From assembly GCF_039521365.1 (NCBI RefSeq), contig NZ_BAAACF010000001.1, forward strand, positions 1,302,001 through 1,366,000: DNA of 64,000 nucleotides, in the 5' to 3' direction. Of the stretch, positions 1 to 7,236 are shown piece by piece (position 1 is the first letter of the stretch; each line of letters opens with the position of its first letter). Under the pieces are notes generated by a model, which saw nothing but the letters and a program-made list of their open reading frames with translations, did not search any database and was not told the DNA's origin. The DNA is from Clostridium_AW malenominatum (GTDB taxonomy: Bacteria; Bacillota; Clostridia; Clostridiales; Clostridiaceae). Made by a program: the position numbers and the translations under genes.

Positions 1-453
1 GTATTTAGAAAGAAAATATCACCATGCATTGATTGTAAGTATTGTTATAATATAAAGGCATGTTCCATTAAGGATGATATGACAGACATTTATAAAAAAA
101 TAGATGATAGCGATTTAATTGTAATAGCTACGCCTATGTATTTTGCATCAGTTCCGGGACCTCTAAAGAATCTTATAGATAGATTACAAGTATATTGGAG
201 TAAAAAATATATTAGGAAAGATAGAGAAGATATAAAAATTAAAAAAGGAGCTTCTATAATTACTACAGGGACCTATTGGGAAGGTATGCTTACACCTATA
301 GAGGAAACTTTAAAGCTAGCTTTCGGAGCCATGGATACTAAGGTTGAAGAAGTTCTTTATGCTATAAATACTGATAAAAATCCAGTGGAAGGAAATGAAG
401 AAATTCTTAAAGCTGCTTATGAACTGGGTGGAAAATTCAAAGCTATTACATAA
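1..453 (+). CDS. Iron-sulfur flavoprotein, flavodoxin / NADPH-dependent FMN reductase fold (5' end outside window)
   Basis: The reading frame is open from base 1 and ends with TAA at 451-453, so about 150 C-terminal residues are visible and the start lies upstream. The first visible residues carry Cys at positions 9, 12, 15 and 21 (CxxCxxCx5C), the compact cluster-binding pattern of Isf-type iron-sulfur flavoproteins. It is followed by a flavodoxin-like segment, TPMYFASVPGPLKNLIDR, typical of the FMN-binding region. Such proteins move electrons between ferredoxin-type donors and FMN in anaerobes; the actual partner cannot be told from the sequence. The promoter of the downstream 6S RNA starts 8 bases after the stop codon. 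Confidence 0.8.
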   Translation, partial: VFRKKISPCIDCKYCYNIKACSIKDDMTDIYKKIDDSDLIVIATPMYFASVPGPLKNLIDRLQVYWSKKYIRKDREDIKIKKGASIITTGTYWEGMLTPIEETLKLAFGAMDTKVEEVLYAINTDKNPVEGNEEILKAAYELGGKFKAIT

Positions 454-460
454 ATTTCCA

Positions 461-488
461 TTGAAAAAGATGAATTTTATGATATAAT
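461..488 (+). promoter_or_regulatory. Sigma-A promoter of 6S RNA
   Basis: TTGAAA at 461-466 and TATAAT at 483-488 are separated by 16 bases. This predicts a transcript start near 495, just before the closing stem of the 6S RNA. Confidence 0.75.
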
Positions 489-494
489 AAAAAT

Positions 495-692
495 GTGTCC
501 TGAAGTGTTCGTCAGACTTATTCGTTCAACCTACATTATATATAAGGGATCTTTAATATTTAGGAGGATGTGAGGCTTCTGATGCTAATTGATTTAGCTA
601 CAAGTAGTACACAGAGCTCTAATGAGAAGAACCCACCTGCGAGAGTGCAGGTGTGAAATGATAAGTGCAACGACATGTTGGGATTATAACTT
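495..692 (+). ncRNA. ssrS: 6S RNA (SsrS)
   Basis: 6S RNA mimics an open promoter and binds sigma-A RNA polymerase to modulate transcription in stationary phase. The 5' segment from 498 (TCCTGAAGTGTTCGT) pairs with 670-683 with one mismatch and one bulge. The next segment ACTTAT pairs with ATAAGT, leaving a large central bubble as the family requires. A stable internal hairpin (CACCTGC/GCAGGTG) lies at about 635-656. The 5' CCTGA-GTGTT segment resembles that of Bacillus 6S RNAs. The gene has its own promoter at 461-488 and terminator at 706-735, and no open frame covers the region. Exact ends are inferred, not mapped. Confidence 0.82.
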
Positions 693-705
693 ATGTTAAA
701 AGATA

Positions 706-735
706 AGCTGAAAGCATTGTGCTTTCAGCTTTTAA
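706..735 (+). terminator. Rho-independent terminator after 6S RNA
   Basis: An 11-bp perfect stem (706-716 with 720-730, AGCTGAAAGCA) has a 3-base loop and is followed by a T-rich tail. Confidence 0.8.
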
Positions 736-762
736 TATTATTAAAAAAATTTTCGATTTTAA

Positions 763-791
763 ATGACACTAATAGCAAAATATGATATAAT
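763..791 (+). promoter_or_regulatory. Probable sigma-A promoter of glpX
   Basis: ATGACA at 763-768 and TATAAT at 786-791 are spaced by 17 bases, about 55 bases before the glpX start. Confidence 0.6.
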
Positions 792-847
792 ATTTAAGGA
801 TTTTTAAGAAATAGAGTACACTATATAAGCTATTAGGAGGTATATAT

Positions 848-1816
848 ATGATTCATCAGGATATTGCAATGGGATTAGTTAGAGTTACGGAAGCTGCAGC
901 ATTACGTTCAGCAAAGTACATGGGTAGAGGAGATAAAATTGCAGCAGATCAAGCGGCAGTAGATGGAATGGAAAAAGCGTTTTCTATGTTGCCTATTAGA
1001 GGTACTGTAGTTATAGGAGAAGGAGAAATGGATAATGCTCCTATGCTTTATATAGGACAAAAGGTTGGCCTATGGGGCGAAGAAATGATGGAAATGGATA
1101 TAGCTGTAGATCCACTGGATGGAACAGTTTTAATAGCTAAGGGACTACCTAATGCAATTGCAGTTGTTGCAATGGGACCTAAGGGTAGTTTACTACATGC
1201 ACCCGATATGTACATGAAAAAAATAGCAGTTGGTGCAGGAGCTAAGGGTGTAATAAATATAAATAAATCAAATAAAGAGAATATTATAAATGTAGCTATG
1301 GCATTAAATAAAGATGTGTCTGAATTAACTGTAATGGTTCAAGAAAGAGAAAGGCACGAAGATATTATAAAGGATGCAAGAGAAATTGGAGCTAGAGTAA
1401 AGCTTTTTTCAGAAGGAGATATTGCGTCAGCCCTTGCATGTGGTTTTGAAGGTACTGGTGTTGACTTAATGATGGGTACAGGAGGAGCGCCAGAAGGAGT
1501 TATTGCAGCAGCGGCTATAAAATGTATGGGGGGAGATATGCAAGCTAAACTTGTTCCTCATTGTGAAGAAGAAGTAGCAAGATGCAAGGACATGGGAATT
1601 GAAGATGTTAACAAAGTACTCTATATAAATGACTTAGTAAAAAGCGACGATGTATACTTTGCTGCTACAGGAATTACTGACTGCGATTTGTTAAAGGGCG
1701 TTGTATATGGTAAAAATAATTGGGTTACAACTCACTCAGTGGTAATGAGAGCTAAAACTGGTACTATTAGATTTGTTAATGCTAATCATATGTTGACTAA
1801 GAGTAGTCTAGTATAG
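848..1816 (+). CDS. glpX: Class II fructose-1,6-bisphosphatase
   Basis: The protein has 322 residues, the usual length of GlpX. It hydrolyses fructose 1,6-bisphosphate to fructose 6-phosphate in gluconeogenesis in the cytosol. Visible family motifs are the N-terminal AADQAAVDGMEKAF, the metal-binding GEGEMDNAPMLYIG, and DPLDGT, the metal/phosphate motif shared with the inositol monophosphatase superfamily. The ATG at 848 follows TAGGAGG by 7 bases. The gene is monocistronic, with its own promoter (763-791) and a UUCG-capped terminator (1825-1857). It lies directly upstream of hprK, which also acts in carbon metabolism, but the terminator makes co-transcription unlikely. Confidence 0.95.
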   Translation: MIHQDIAMGLVRVTEAAALRSAKYMGRGDKIAADQAAVDGMEKAFSMLPIRGTVVIGEGEMDNAPMLYIGQKVGLWGEEMMEMDIAVDPLDGTVLIAKGLPNAIAVVAMGPKGSLLHAPDMYMKKIAVGAGAKGVININKSNKENIINVAMALNKDVSELTVMVQERERHEDIIKDAREIGARVKLFSEGDIASALACGFEGTGVDLMMGTGGAPEGVIAAAAIKCMGGDMQAKLVPHCEEEVARCKDMGIEDVNKVLYINDLVKSDDVYFAATGITDCDLLKGVVYGKNNWVTTHSVVMRAKTGTIRFVNANHMLTKSSLV

Positions 1817-1824
1817 AATTAATT

Positions 1825-1857
1825 AGGAATTTTGCTTCGGTGAAGTTCCTTTTTTTA
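1825..1857 (+). terminator. Rho-independent terminator after glpX
   Basis: An 11-bp stem with wobble pairs (1825-1835 with 1840-1850) is capped by a UUCG tetraloop and followed by six or more T. Confidence 0.88.
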
Positions 1858-1913
1858 TCCTTAAATTTAAAAAAATGCTATAATAAATAATAAAGAGGAT
1901 TTGGAGGGAGAAT

Positions 1914-2843
1914 ATGGCTATTTTTGTTGAGGATTTAATAAAGGATTTTAAATTAGAAGTACTGACTAAAGGTAAGGATAATATTGAAATTACTATAAAT
2001 GATATAAATAGGCCTGGGCTTCAATTTTCAGGGTTTTATAATTACTTTGCCAATGAAAGAGTGCAACTTATTGGAAAGGCAGAATGGAGTTTTTTAGATG
2101 TAATGTCCACGGAACTTAGAAATAAAAGATTAAAAAAGTTTTTTCAATTTGAAACACCTTGTGTCATAGTAACTAGAGGGCTTGAACCTCAAAAAGAATT
2201 ATTAGAAAATGCTAATAAATATGGAAGATGGGTGCTTAGAACTGAAACTATTTCTACAAGATTTATAAACAAGTTAACAAATTATTTAGATGAAAAACTA
2301 GCTCCGGAAACTAGGCTTCATGGGGTATTAGTAGATGTTCATGGTATAGGGATATTAATTACTGGAGAAAGCGGAATTGGCAAAAGCGAGACCGCCCTCG
2401 AATTGATTAAAAGAGGGCATAGACTTGTGGCCGATGATGCTGTGGATTTGAAAGAAATAGAAGGCAAGATTTTGGGGAAATCTCCTTATGTAACCTCAGG
2501 AATGATGGAAGTAAGGGGAATGGGTATAATAGACGTTCCTGCTCTATATGGATTAAGCTCTATAGTAGATACAAAAACCTTAGGCCTTGTCATTCATTTA
2601 GAACAATGGAGAGGAGATAAGACTTATGAACGTTTAGGTATAGATATTGAGACAACTCAAATACTAAATGTACCTATTAGAAAAATAACTCTTCCTATAA
2701 GGCCAGGTAGAAATATAGCAATAATAATAGAGACAGCAGCGGTAAATTATAGACATAGTATAACATCGGACATTACACCAGTAGATACTATTACTGAAAG
2801 AATTAATGAGGAAGCATTAAGGAGGGAAAAGTATGGAAAGTAA
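1914..2843 (+). CDS. hprK: HPr kinase/phosphorylase
   Basis: This 309-residue bifunctional enzyme phosphorylates Ser46 of HPr, and removes the phosphate, to control carbon catabolite repression and sugar uptake in Firmicutes. The Walker A loop GESGIGKSETAL lies near residues 151-162, followed by RLVADDAVDL. The family signature MEVRGMGIIDVPALYG sits near residue 200 and RPGRNIAIIIETAA near the C-terminus. The ATG follows TTGGAGGGAG. A TATAAT at 1879-1884 is a likely -10 element, although its -35 is weak. The 3' end overlaps the next gene by 11 bases, so both are translated from one mRNA. A PpaX-type phosphatase, which acts on the same HPr-Ser-P cycle in Bacillus, is encoded 13 kb away at 15929. 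Confidence 0.96.
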   Translation: MAIFVEDLIKDFKLEVLTKGKDNIEITINDINRPGLQFSGFYNYFANERVQLIGKAEWSFLDVMSTELRNKRLKKFFQFETPCVIVTRGLEPQKELLENANKYGRWVLRTETISTRFINKLTNYLDEKLAPETRLHGVLVDVHGIGILITGESGIGKSETALELIKRGHRLVADDAVDLKEIEGKILGKSPYVTSGMMEVRGMGIIDVPALYGLSSIVDTKTLGLVIHLEQWRGDKTYERLGIDIETTQILNVPIRKITLPIRPGRNIAIIIETAAVNYRHSITSDITPVDTITERINEEALRREKYGK

Positions 2844-3381
2844 AAAGGATTTAAGAAATAGGGTTATTAAATTAAGAGATAGTTTATCTTTAGAGGAAAG
2901 AAAAGTTTATGATGAAGAAATTTATAAAAAAGTTTTAGAAAGCGATTATTATAAGAATGCTCAAACAATTTTTGTCTTTGTCAGTTACAAAACAGAGGTA
3001 GACACTCATGCTATTATAAAAAAGGCGCTAGAAGATGGAAAAAGAATTGCAGTACCCAAAATTAAAACAAAAAAAGAGGGTATCTTACCAGTGGAAATAA
3101 AGGATTTCAATGAACTTAGTTCAGGAAACTACGGAATATTAGAGCCTAAGGAGGATAATATAATTAACAAAGAAGAAATAGATTTAATATTATCACCAGG
3201 AGTGGCTTTTGATAAAAATGGTGGAAGGTTAGGCTATGGTGGTGGATTTTATGATAAATTCATAAGTTCCTTTATAAAGAAGATTCCAATAGTTGCAATA
3301 GGATATAAGCTTCAGTTAGTGGATCAGGTACCAATGGATGAATTTGATATGAGGGTAAGTGACATAATAACTAATGGGTGA
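2833..3381 (+). CDS. 5-formyltetrahydrofolate cyclo-ligase
   Basis: The 182-residue protein belongs to the 5-formyltetrahydrofolate cyclo-ligase (methenyl-THF synthetase) family, which converts 5-formyl-THF with ATP to 5,10-methenyl-THF and so returns a storage folate to one-carbon metabolism. The N-terminal KKDLRNRVIKLRDSLSLEER is the usual substrate and ATP-binding start. The C-terminal signature LGYGGGFYDKF, preceded by PGVAFDKNGGR, is the conserved ATP-binding loop. The ATG at 2833 lies inside the last codons of hprK behind AAGGAGGG, so translation is coupled to hprK. The stop TGA overlaps the upstream region of the CorA-like gene. Confidence 0.93.
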   Translation: MESKKDLRNRVIKLRDSLSLEERKVYDEEIYKKVLESDYYKNAQTIFVFVSYKTEVDTHAIIKKALEDGKRIAVPKIKTKKEGILPVEIKDFNELSSGNYGILEPKEDNIINKEEIDLILSPGVAFDKNGGRLGYGGGFYDKFISSFIKKIPIVAIGYKLQLVDQVPMDEFDMRVSDIITNG

Positions 3382-3389
3382 TGTTTTAT

Positions 3390-4307
3390 ATGAGAATTTT
3401 CGATATGGGTAATGATTTTCACGAAATAAAAGAAAGTGAAATGAAAAGTGATGGAACCTATTGGATATGCACATTTGTTAGTGATTTAAGGGATATACAT
3501 GAAAAGTTTTCTCTAAAGGAAGAGGTTGTAATTGAGTGCGAAAAATTTAATAAAGCTACTAAAATAGAATACTATAACGACTATATTTTTCTTATTCTCA
3601 ATATATTGGAGTATTATAATGAAGGAGTTCATTCTAGGGAGTTATATATTTTTTTAGGAAAAAACTTTATCATTACTTCCTTTAAAGAGGAATTAGATCT
3701 ATTAAATAATTTCCTTTTAGATATTAATAGTTATAAAAATTGCTCCATGTTAAAAGAAAATCCCCGTCCAACTATAATGTTTTACTATATTTTAGATAGG
3801 ATAATATTAAAAAACTATAATGCAATTTCTGTCATGGGTGAAGAGGGGGATAAAATAGAAATTAGAATATTAAAAAATCCAAAACATGAAATTTTATATG
3901 AACTAATACATCTAAGAAGACAGCTTTATAAGTTAAGAAAGTATTTAAATCCCTTAAGATATATAGGAGATAGCTTAGAAAATAATGATAATGGAGTAAT
4001 AGAGGAAGCTTACATAAAAATTTTTAAAGTGCTAAATAAAAAAATAGTTAAATTAATGTTATCTCTAGAAAGTTTAAGCGGGGATATGGCATCAGTAAGG
4101 CAAGCATATGAAGCGGAAATTTCAAACAAAACAAATGAACTTATGAAGGCATTCACTCTAATTGCAACAGTTTTTCTACCCCTTAATTTAATCACTAGCA
4201 TAATGCCTTTTAACGACTATAAATACATTTATTATTTTATAATAATATTTATGTTAATTACATCGTACTTATTAATGAAATTCTTTAAGCGAAAAAAGTG
4301 GTTGTAG
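3390..4307 (+). CDS. CorA-like divalent cation transporter family protein without a GMN motif
   Basis: About 305 residues. The long acidic N-terminal domain, the helical stretch with ELIHLRRQLYKLRKYLNPLR, and the C-terminal pair of membrane helices (about residues 255-275 and 281-300) follow the CorA/2-TM-GxN plan. The helix-1 end ATVFLPLNLITSI matches CorA. However, the YGMN(F) selectivity motif that should follow is replaced by MPFNDYK and the loop is shortened. In-frame GTG (3378) and ATG (3381) codons overlap the previous stop; I chose ATG 3390 because GGGTGA lies 8 bases upstream. CorA proteins import Mg2+; without GMN the substrate is uncertain and a non-transport role is possible. Confidence 0.75.
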   Translation: MRIFDMGNDFHEIKESEMKSDGTYWICTFVSDLRDIHEKFSLKEEVVIECEKFNKATKIEYYNDYIFLILNILEYYNEGVHSRELYIFLGKNFIITSFKEELDLLNNFLLDINSYKNCSMLKENPRPTIMFYYILDRIILKNYNAISVMGEEGDKIEIRILKNPKHEILYELIHLRRQLYKLRKYLNPLRYIGDSLENNDNGVIEEAYIKIFKVLNKKIVKLMLSLESLSGDMASVRQAYEAEISNKTNELMKAFTLIATVFLPLNLITSIMPFNDYKYIYYFIIIFMLITSYLLMKFFKRKKWL

Positions 4308-4361
4308 AAATTAAACTATATAAATAAAGTAATTTATGATAAAATATACTAATAATAGTAT

Positions 4362-4404
4362 TTGGAGGTGAAGATGCTCTATTTTTCTAACTAGAGCAGT
4401 TTAT
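4362..4404 (+). promoter_or_regulatory. Structured translation leader of the M18 peptidase gene, with a 6-codon mini-ORF
   Basis: A strong ribosome binding site (TTGGAGGTG, 4362-4370) is followed at normal spacing by ATG 4374, which opens a six-codon frame (M-L-Y-F-S-N) ending at TAG 4392-4394. The peptidase ATG is 35 bases from that site and has no good site of its own. Inverted arms GCTCTA (4376-4381) and TAGAGC (4392-4397) can form a small hairpin that brings the binding site to about 13 bases from ATG 4405. The sequence therefore suggests either a ribosome hop over the hairpin or reinitiation after the mini-ORF. Confidence 0.5.
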
Positions 4405-5814
4405 ATGGAAGAAATAAAAAAAGATTTAGTTAAAAAATATGAATATGCGTGGGATAAATATTGTGAAGAGGATTTAAAAAAAGTTTTTGAATTAAGTGAA
4501 AGATATAAAGGATTTATGTCAGAGTGTAAAACAGAAAGAGAATGCGTAAAAGAATTTATAAGACTGGCAAAAGCAAATGGATACAAAAATGTTGAGGAAT
4601 ATATCTCTAAAGGTGAAAAAATAAAAGCTGGAGATAAGATATATGCAAATAATAAAGATAAAACTTTAGCATTATTTATAATAGGTGAAGAGGCAATTAA
4701 AAATGGTATGAACATACTTGGAGCTCACGTGGATTCTCCAAGACTTGATTTAAAACAAAACCCACTATATGAGGATTCTGACTTAGCATTATTTGAAACT
4801 CATTATTATGGTGGAGTAAAAAAATATCAATGGGTTGCAATTCCATTAGCTATCCATGGAGTAGTGGCTAAAAAAGACGGTACAGTTGTTGATGTAGTTA
4901 TAGGCGAAGATGATAATGATCCAGTAATAGGAATATCAGATCTTTTAATTCATTTAGCTGGAGACCAAATGGAAAAGAAAATGTCAAAAGCTATTGAAGG
5001 GGAAGATTTAAATATATTAATAGGAAGTATACCAGCGAAGGATAAGGATACAAAGGATAGAGTTAAGCTTAATGTATTAAGATTATTAAATGACAAATAC
5101 GGAATAGAGGAAGAGGATTTTGTATCTGCAGAATTAGAAGTTGTTCCTGCAGGAAAGGCTAGAGACTATGGTTTAGATAAGAGTATGGTTATGGCCTATG
5201 GACATGATGACAGAGTATGTGCATTTACTTCCTTTGAGGCCATGATGAACCTAGAAAACTCTAAAAAAACTTCTGTTACATTATTAGTAGATAAAGAAGA
5301 AATAGGTAGTGTTGGAGCAACTGGAATGCATTCAAAGTTCTTTGAAAATACTGTTGCCGAATTAATTGCTTTAAGCGAAGATTACTGTGAATTAAAATTA
5401 AAAAGAGCATTAGCAAATTCAAAAATGCTTTCTTCTGATGTGAGTGCTGCGTATGATCCAAATTTCCCATCGGTAATGGAGAAGAAAAATTCAGCTTACT
5501 TTGGAAAAGGACTTGTTTTTAACAAGTATACAGGAGCTAGAGGTAAGTCAGGATGTAATGATGCCAATCCTGAGTTTATAGCGGAATTAAGAGGCATTAT
5601 GGAAAAACACAATGTATCTTGGCAAACAGCGGAACTTGGAAAGGTTGACCAAGGTGGTGGAGGAACTATAGCTTACATATTGGCGGAATATGGTATGGAA
5701 GTTATAGACTGTGGAGTTGCACTGCAAAACATGCATGCTCCATGGGAGGTTGCAAGTAAAGCAGACATTTATGAAGCTATGAGAGGATATTATGCATTCT
5801 TATTAGAAGCTTAG
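4405..5814 (+). CDS. M18 family aminopeptidase (aspartyl aminopeptidase type)
   Basis: The 469-residue zinc metalloaminopeptidase is of the usual M18 size. Motifs in order are GAHVDSPRLD (first metal His/Asp, near residue 107), GHDDRVCAFTSFEAM (bridging Asp, near 271), DKEEIGSVGATGMHS (catalytic Glu and metal ligand, near 297-310), DQGGGGTIAY and NMHAPWE (last metal His). It removes N-terminal, often acidic, residues from peptides in the cytosol. The start is fixed by an in-frame stop at 4369-4371 and ATG 4405 being the only ATG before the conserved N-terminal region. The separation of this ATG from the ribosome binding site is unusual (see the leader entry). The gene appears monocistronic. 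Confidence 0.93.
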   Translation: MEEIKKDLVKKYEYAWDKYCEEDLKKVFELSERYKGFMSECKTERECVKEFIRLAKANGYKNVEEYISKGEKIKAGDKIYANNKDKTLALFIIGEEAIKNGMNILGAHVDSPRLDLKQNPLYEDSDLALFETHYYGGVKKYQWVAIPLAIHGVVAKKDGTVVDVVIGEDDNDPVIGISDLLIHLAGDQMEKKMSKAIEGEDLNILIGSIPAKDKDTKDRVKLNVLRLLNDKYGIEEEDFVSAELEVVPAGKARDYGLDKSMVMAYGHDDRVCAFTSFEAMMNLENSKKTSVTLLVDKEEIGSVGATGMHSKFFENTVAELIALSEDYCELKLKRALANSKMLSSDVSAAYDPNFPSVMEKKNSAYFGKGLVFNKYTGARGKSGCNDANPEFIAELRGIMEKHNVSWQTAELGKVDQGGGGTIAYILAEYGMEVIDCGVALQNMHAPWEVASKADIYEAMRGYYAFLLEA

Positions 5815-5834
5815 AAAGATTTTTAAATAAACAA

Positions 5835-5863
5835 AAAGCTATATCCATCAAGGGTATAGCTTT
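5835..5863. terminator. Terminator hairpin shared by convergent genes
   Basis: A 12-bp stem including one wobble (AAAGCTATA with TATAGCTTT, plus CC/GG) lies between the M18 peptidase and the minus-strand lipoprotein gene. On the minus strand it is followed by a T-rich run, so it serves that gene best. The lipoprotein stop codon lies in the stem. Confidence 0.6.
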
Positions 5864-6326
5864 ATGCTTTTCCAGAAAAAATATAGCTACATAAGTAAAA
5901 TAGATTATAGGAAGTAGGGATATTTTCCATGTCGATATAATCCATTTCTTCTTTACCATCCCAAGGATGTAAGGTAATGTATCTACTGTTATATACATTG
6001 ATAACATATTTTTCTTTATTAAAATTTAACATCATTTTATAAATAGGCTTTTCTCCTAAAGTCGCTGGTTTTTCTACAAAGGATTTTTCATTAAGAACTT
6101 TTATAAAGTTATCTATAATATAAAAATCATCCTCCAGCAAATCTTTTTCCTTGTAGAAATTCATGTCAATTATTGAACAGGTAAAATTATCCTTAGAGTT
6201 TAATTGAAGAGTTAATCTTTGGGTATAATGATTGTTTTCTTTAGGTTTTTTTAATAAATAATTACAGGATGTAAATAATAGTAGAGCTATTATCAATACC
6301 AAAAACAATGGAATATTTTTCTTCAA
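5862..6326 (-). CDS. Small lipoprotein of unknown function
   Basis: The 154-residue protein starts with a lipoprotein signal: KK, a hydrophobic stretch IPLFLVLIIALLLF, then the lipobox LFTSC with the lipidated Cys at residue 20. It is therefore expected on the outer face of the membrane. The mature part is polar, with aromatic residues and a DFYIIDNFIKVLNEKSF segment, and no catalytic motif is visible. Upstream of the ATG there is an AGGTGAT-like binding site. Similar short clostridial lipoproteins exist in DUF families, but I do not recognise the family with certainty. It is convergent with the M18 peptidase and shares its terminator. Confidence 0.75.
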   Translation of the reverse strand: MKKNIPLFLVLIIALLLFTSCNYLLKKPKENNHYTQRLTLQLNSKDNFTCSIIDMNFYKEKDLLEDDFYIIDNFIKVLNEKSFVEKPATLGEKPIYKMMLNFNKEKYVINVYNSRYITLHPWDGKEEMDYIDMENIPTSYNLFYLCSYIFSGKA

Positions 6327-6414
6327 TACTTATCACCTTTACTAAAATAATTATATATAATCCATATGAAATATAAAAAAATAATATTCATATTTTAGGA
6401 TTTTATTAAAGTAA

Positions 6415-6443
6415 TTGATTTAATAAAGATAAATTGATATAAT
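6415..6443 (+). promoter_or_regulatory. Sigma-A promoter of the CsoR-family gene
   Basis: TTGATT at 6415-6420 and TATAAT at 6438-6443 are spaced by 17 bases. Confidence 0.75.
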
Positions 6444-6444
6444 T

Positions 6445-6463
6445 TATACGGGGTATGGGTATA
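6445..6463 (+). promoter_or_regulatory. Candidate CsoR-family operator
   Basis: TATAC and GTATA arms flank a G-rich core (GGGGTATGG) in a stretch otherwise almost free of G. CsoR-family sites are G-tract palindromes of this kind. It lies immediately downstream of the -10 element, so bound repressor would block initiation. Confidence 0.55.
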
Positions 6464-6484
6464 AAAAATTAGGAGTGATGATAT

Positions 6485-6751
6485 ATGGAAAAGGATAAAG
6501 TAAAAAAAGATATACAAAACAGGTTAAAGAGAATTGAGGGGCAAGTTAAGGGCATTGAAAAAATGGTGGATAATGATGCACAGTGTAAAGACATATTAAT
6601 ACAAATAGCTGCCATCAGGTCTGCCATAAATAAGGTAGGAACTATAATACTTGAAAACTATGCTAAACACTGCTTTTTAGAAACAGAAAGCGATAGCTCT
6701 TTAAATAAAATAGATGACTTAGTAAATACATTGACTATGTTTATAAAGTAA
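6485..6751 (+). CDS. CsoR/FrmR family transcriptional repressor
   Basis: The 88-residue all-helical repressor has the family start KKDIQNRLKRIEGQVKGIEK and AAIRSAINKVG. Family members (CsoR, RcnR, FrmR, CstR) form tetramers that release DNA on binding Cu(I), Ni/Co, formaldehyde or persulfide. Cys34 and Cys63 have the 29-residue spacing common to CsoR and CstR, but the position of the CsoR copper-ligand His (residue 59) is Tyr here, with His62 just before the second Cys. Copper sensing is thus doubtful and persulfide sensing is possible. The gene has its own promoter and a candidate operator (6445-6463), suggesting autoregulation. No metal transporter or sulfur gene is adjacent. Confidence 0.88.
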   Translation: MEKDKVKKDIQNRLKRIEGQVKGIEKMVDNDAQCKDILIQIAAIRSAINKVGTIILENYAKHCFLETESDSSLNKIDDLVNTLTMFIK

Positions 6752-6757
6752 ATATAA

Positions 6758-6785
6758 AAAGAGTTTGTTTTATGGCAAACTCTTT
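6758..6785. terminator. Bidirectional terminator
   Basis: A 10-bp stem (AAAGAGTTTG with CAAACTCTTT) with an 8-base loop lies between the CsoR-family gene and the convergent ThrE gene. The arms supply A/T runs on both strands. Confidence 0.72.
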
Positions 6786-7236
6786 ATTTAATCTTTAGCT
6801 TCAATTTTTTATATGTAATAAGTTTAGTTACTGAAGAAACAAGAACTAGGGCAATTGCAATTGCTCCTGCAATAGTTAGAGTATTCCAACCAGTTTCTAA
6901 AGCAACACTTAAGTTTCCACGTGTGAAATCTAACATAGTATAGTACATTCCTCCACCAGGGACTAAAGGCAGTATACCACATATTATAAAGGTAGTTACT
7001 GGAGTCTTTAATATTCTGGCAGCAATTTCAGCATAAATAGCAGCAATTAAGGTACCATTAAATATAGAGAGAGTATTTGACATATTGCTACCAAGAGATA
7101 TAAGGTAGATAAACCAGCTTATTCCTCCGCATAGAGCAGAGAAGAATAAGTTTTTACCTTTTATATTAAATATTATACTGAAGGCAAAGGTAGCTATAAA
7201 GGAATATAAGGAAAATAAAAGAGCGTTACCGATCAT
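6784..7236 (-). CDS. Threonine/serine exporter, ThrE C-terminal-type subunit (ThrE_2 / DUF3815)
   Basis: The 150-residue protein has four to five hydrophobic membrane segments. It carries the family features NALLFSLYSFIATFAFSIIF, SALCGGISWFIYL and GILPLVPGGGMYY, the last resembling the second half of full-length ThrE. In this split arrangement it pairs with the ThrE_1 protein encoded just upstream. Together they are expected to export threonine and serine across the cytoplasmic membrane. The ATG (7236) overlaps the partner's TGA by 4 bases, with GGAGGAG upstream, so translation is coupled and the stoichiometry is probably fixed. Confidence 0.88.
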   Translation of the reverse strand: MIGNALLFSLYSFIATFAFSIIFNIKGKNLFFSALCGGISWFIYLISLGSNMSNTLSIFNGTLIAAIYAEIAARILKTPVTTFIICGILPLVPGGGMYYTMLDFTRGNLSVALETGWNTLTIAGAIAIALVLVSSVTKLITYKKLKLKIK

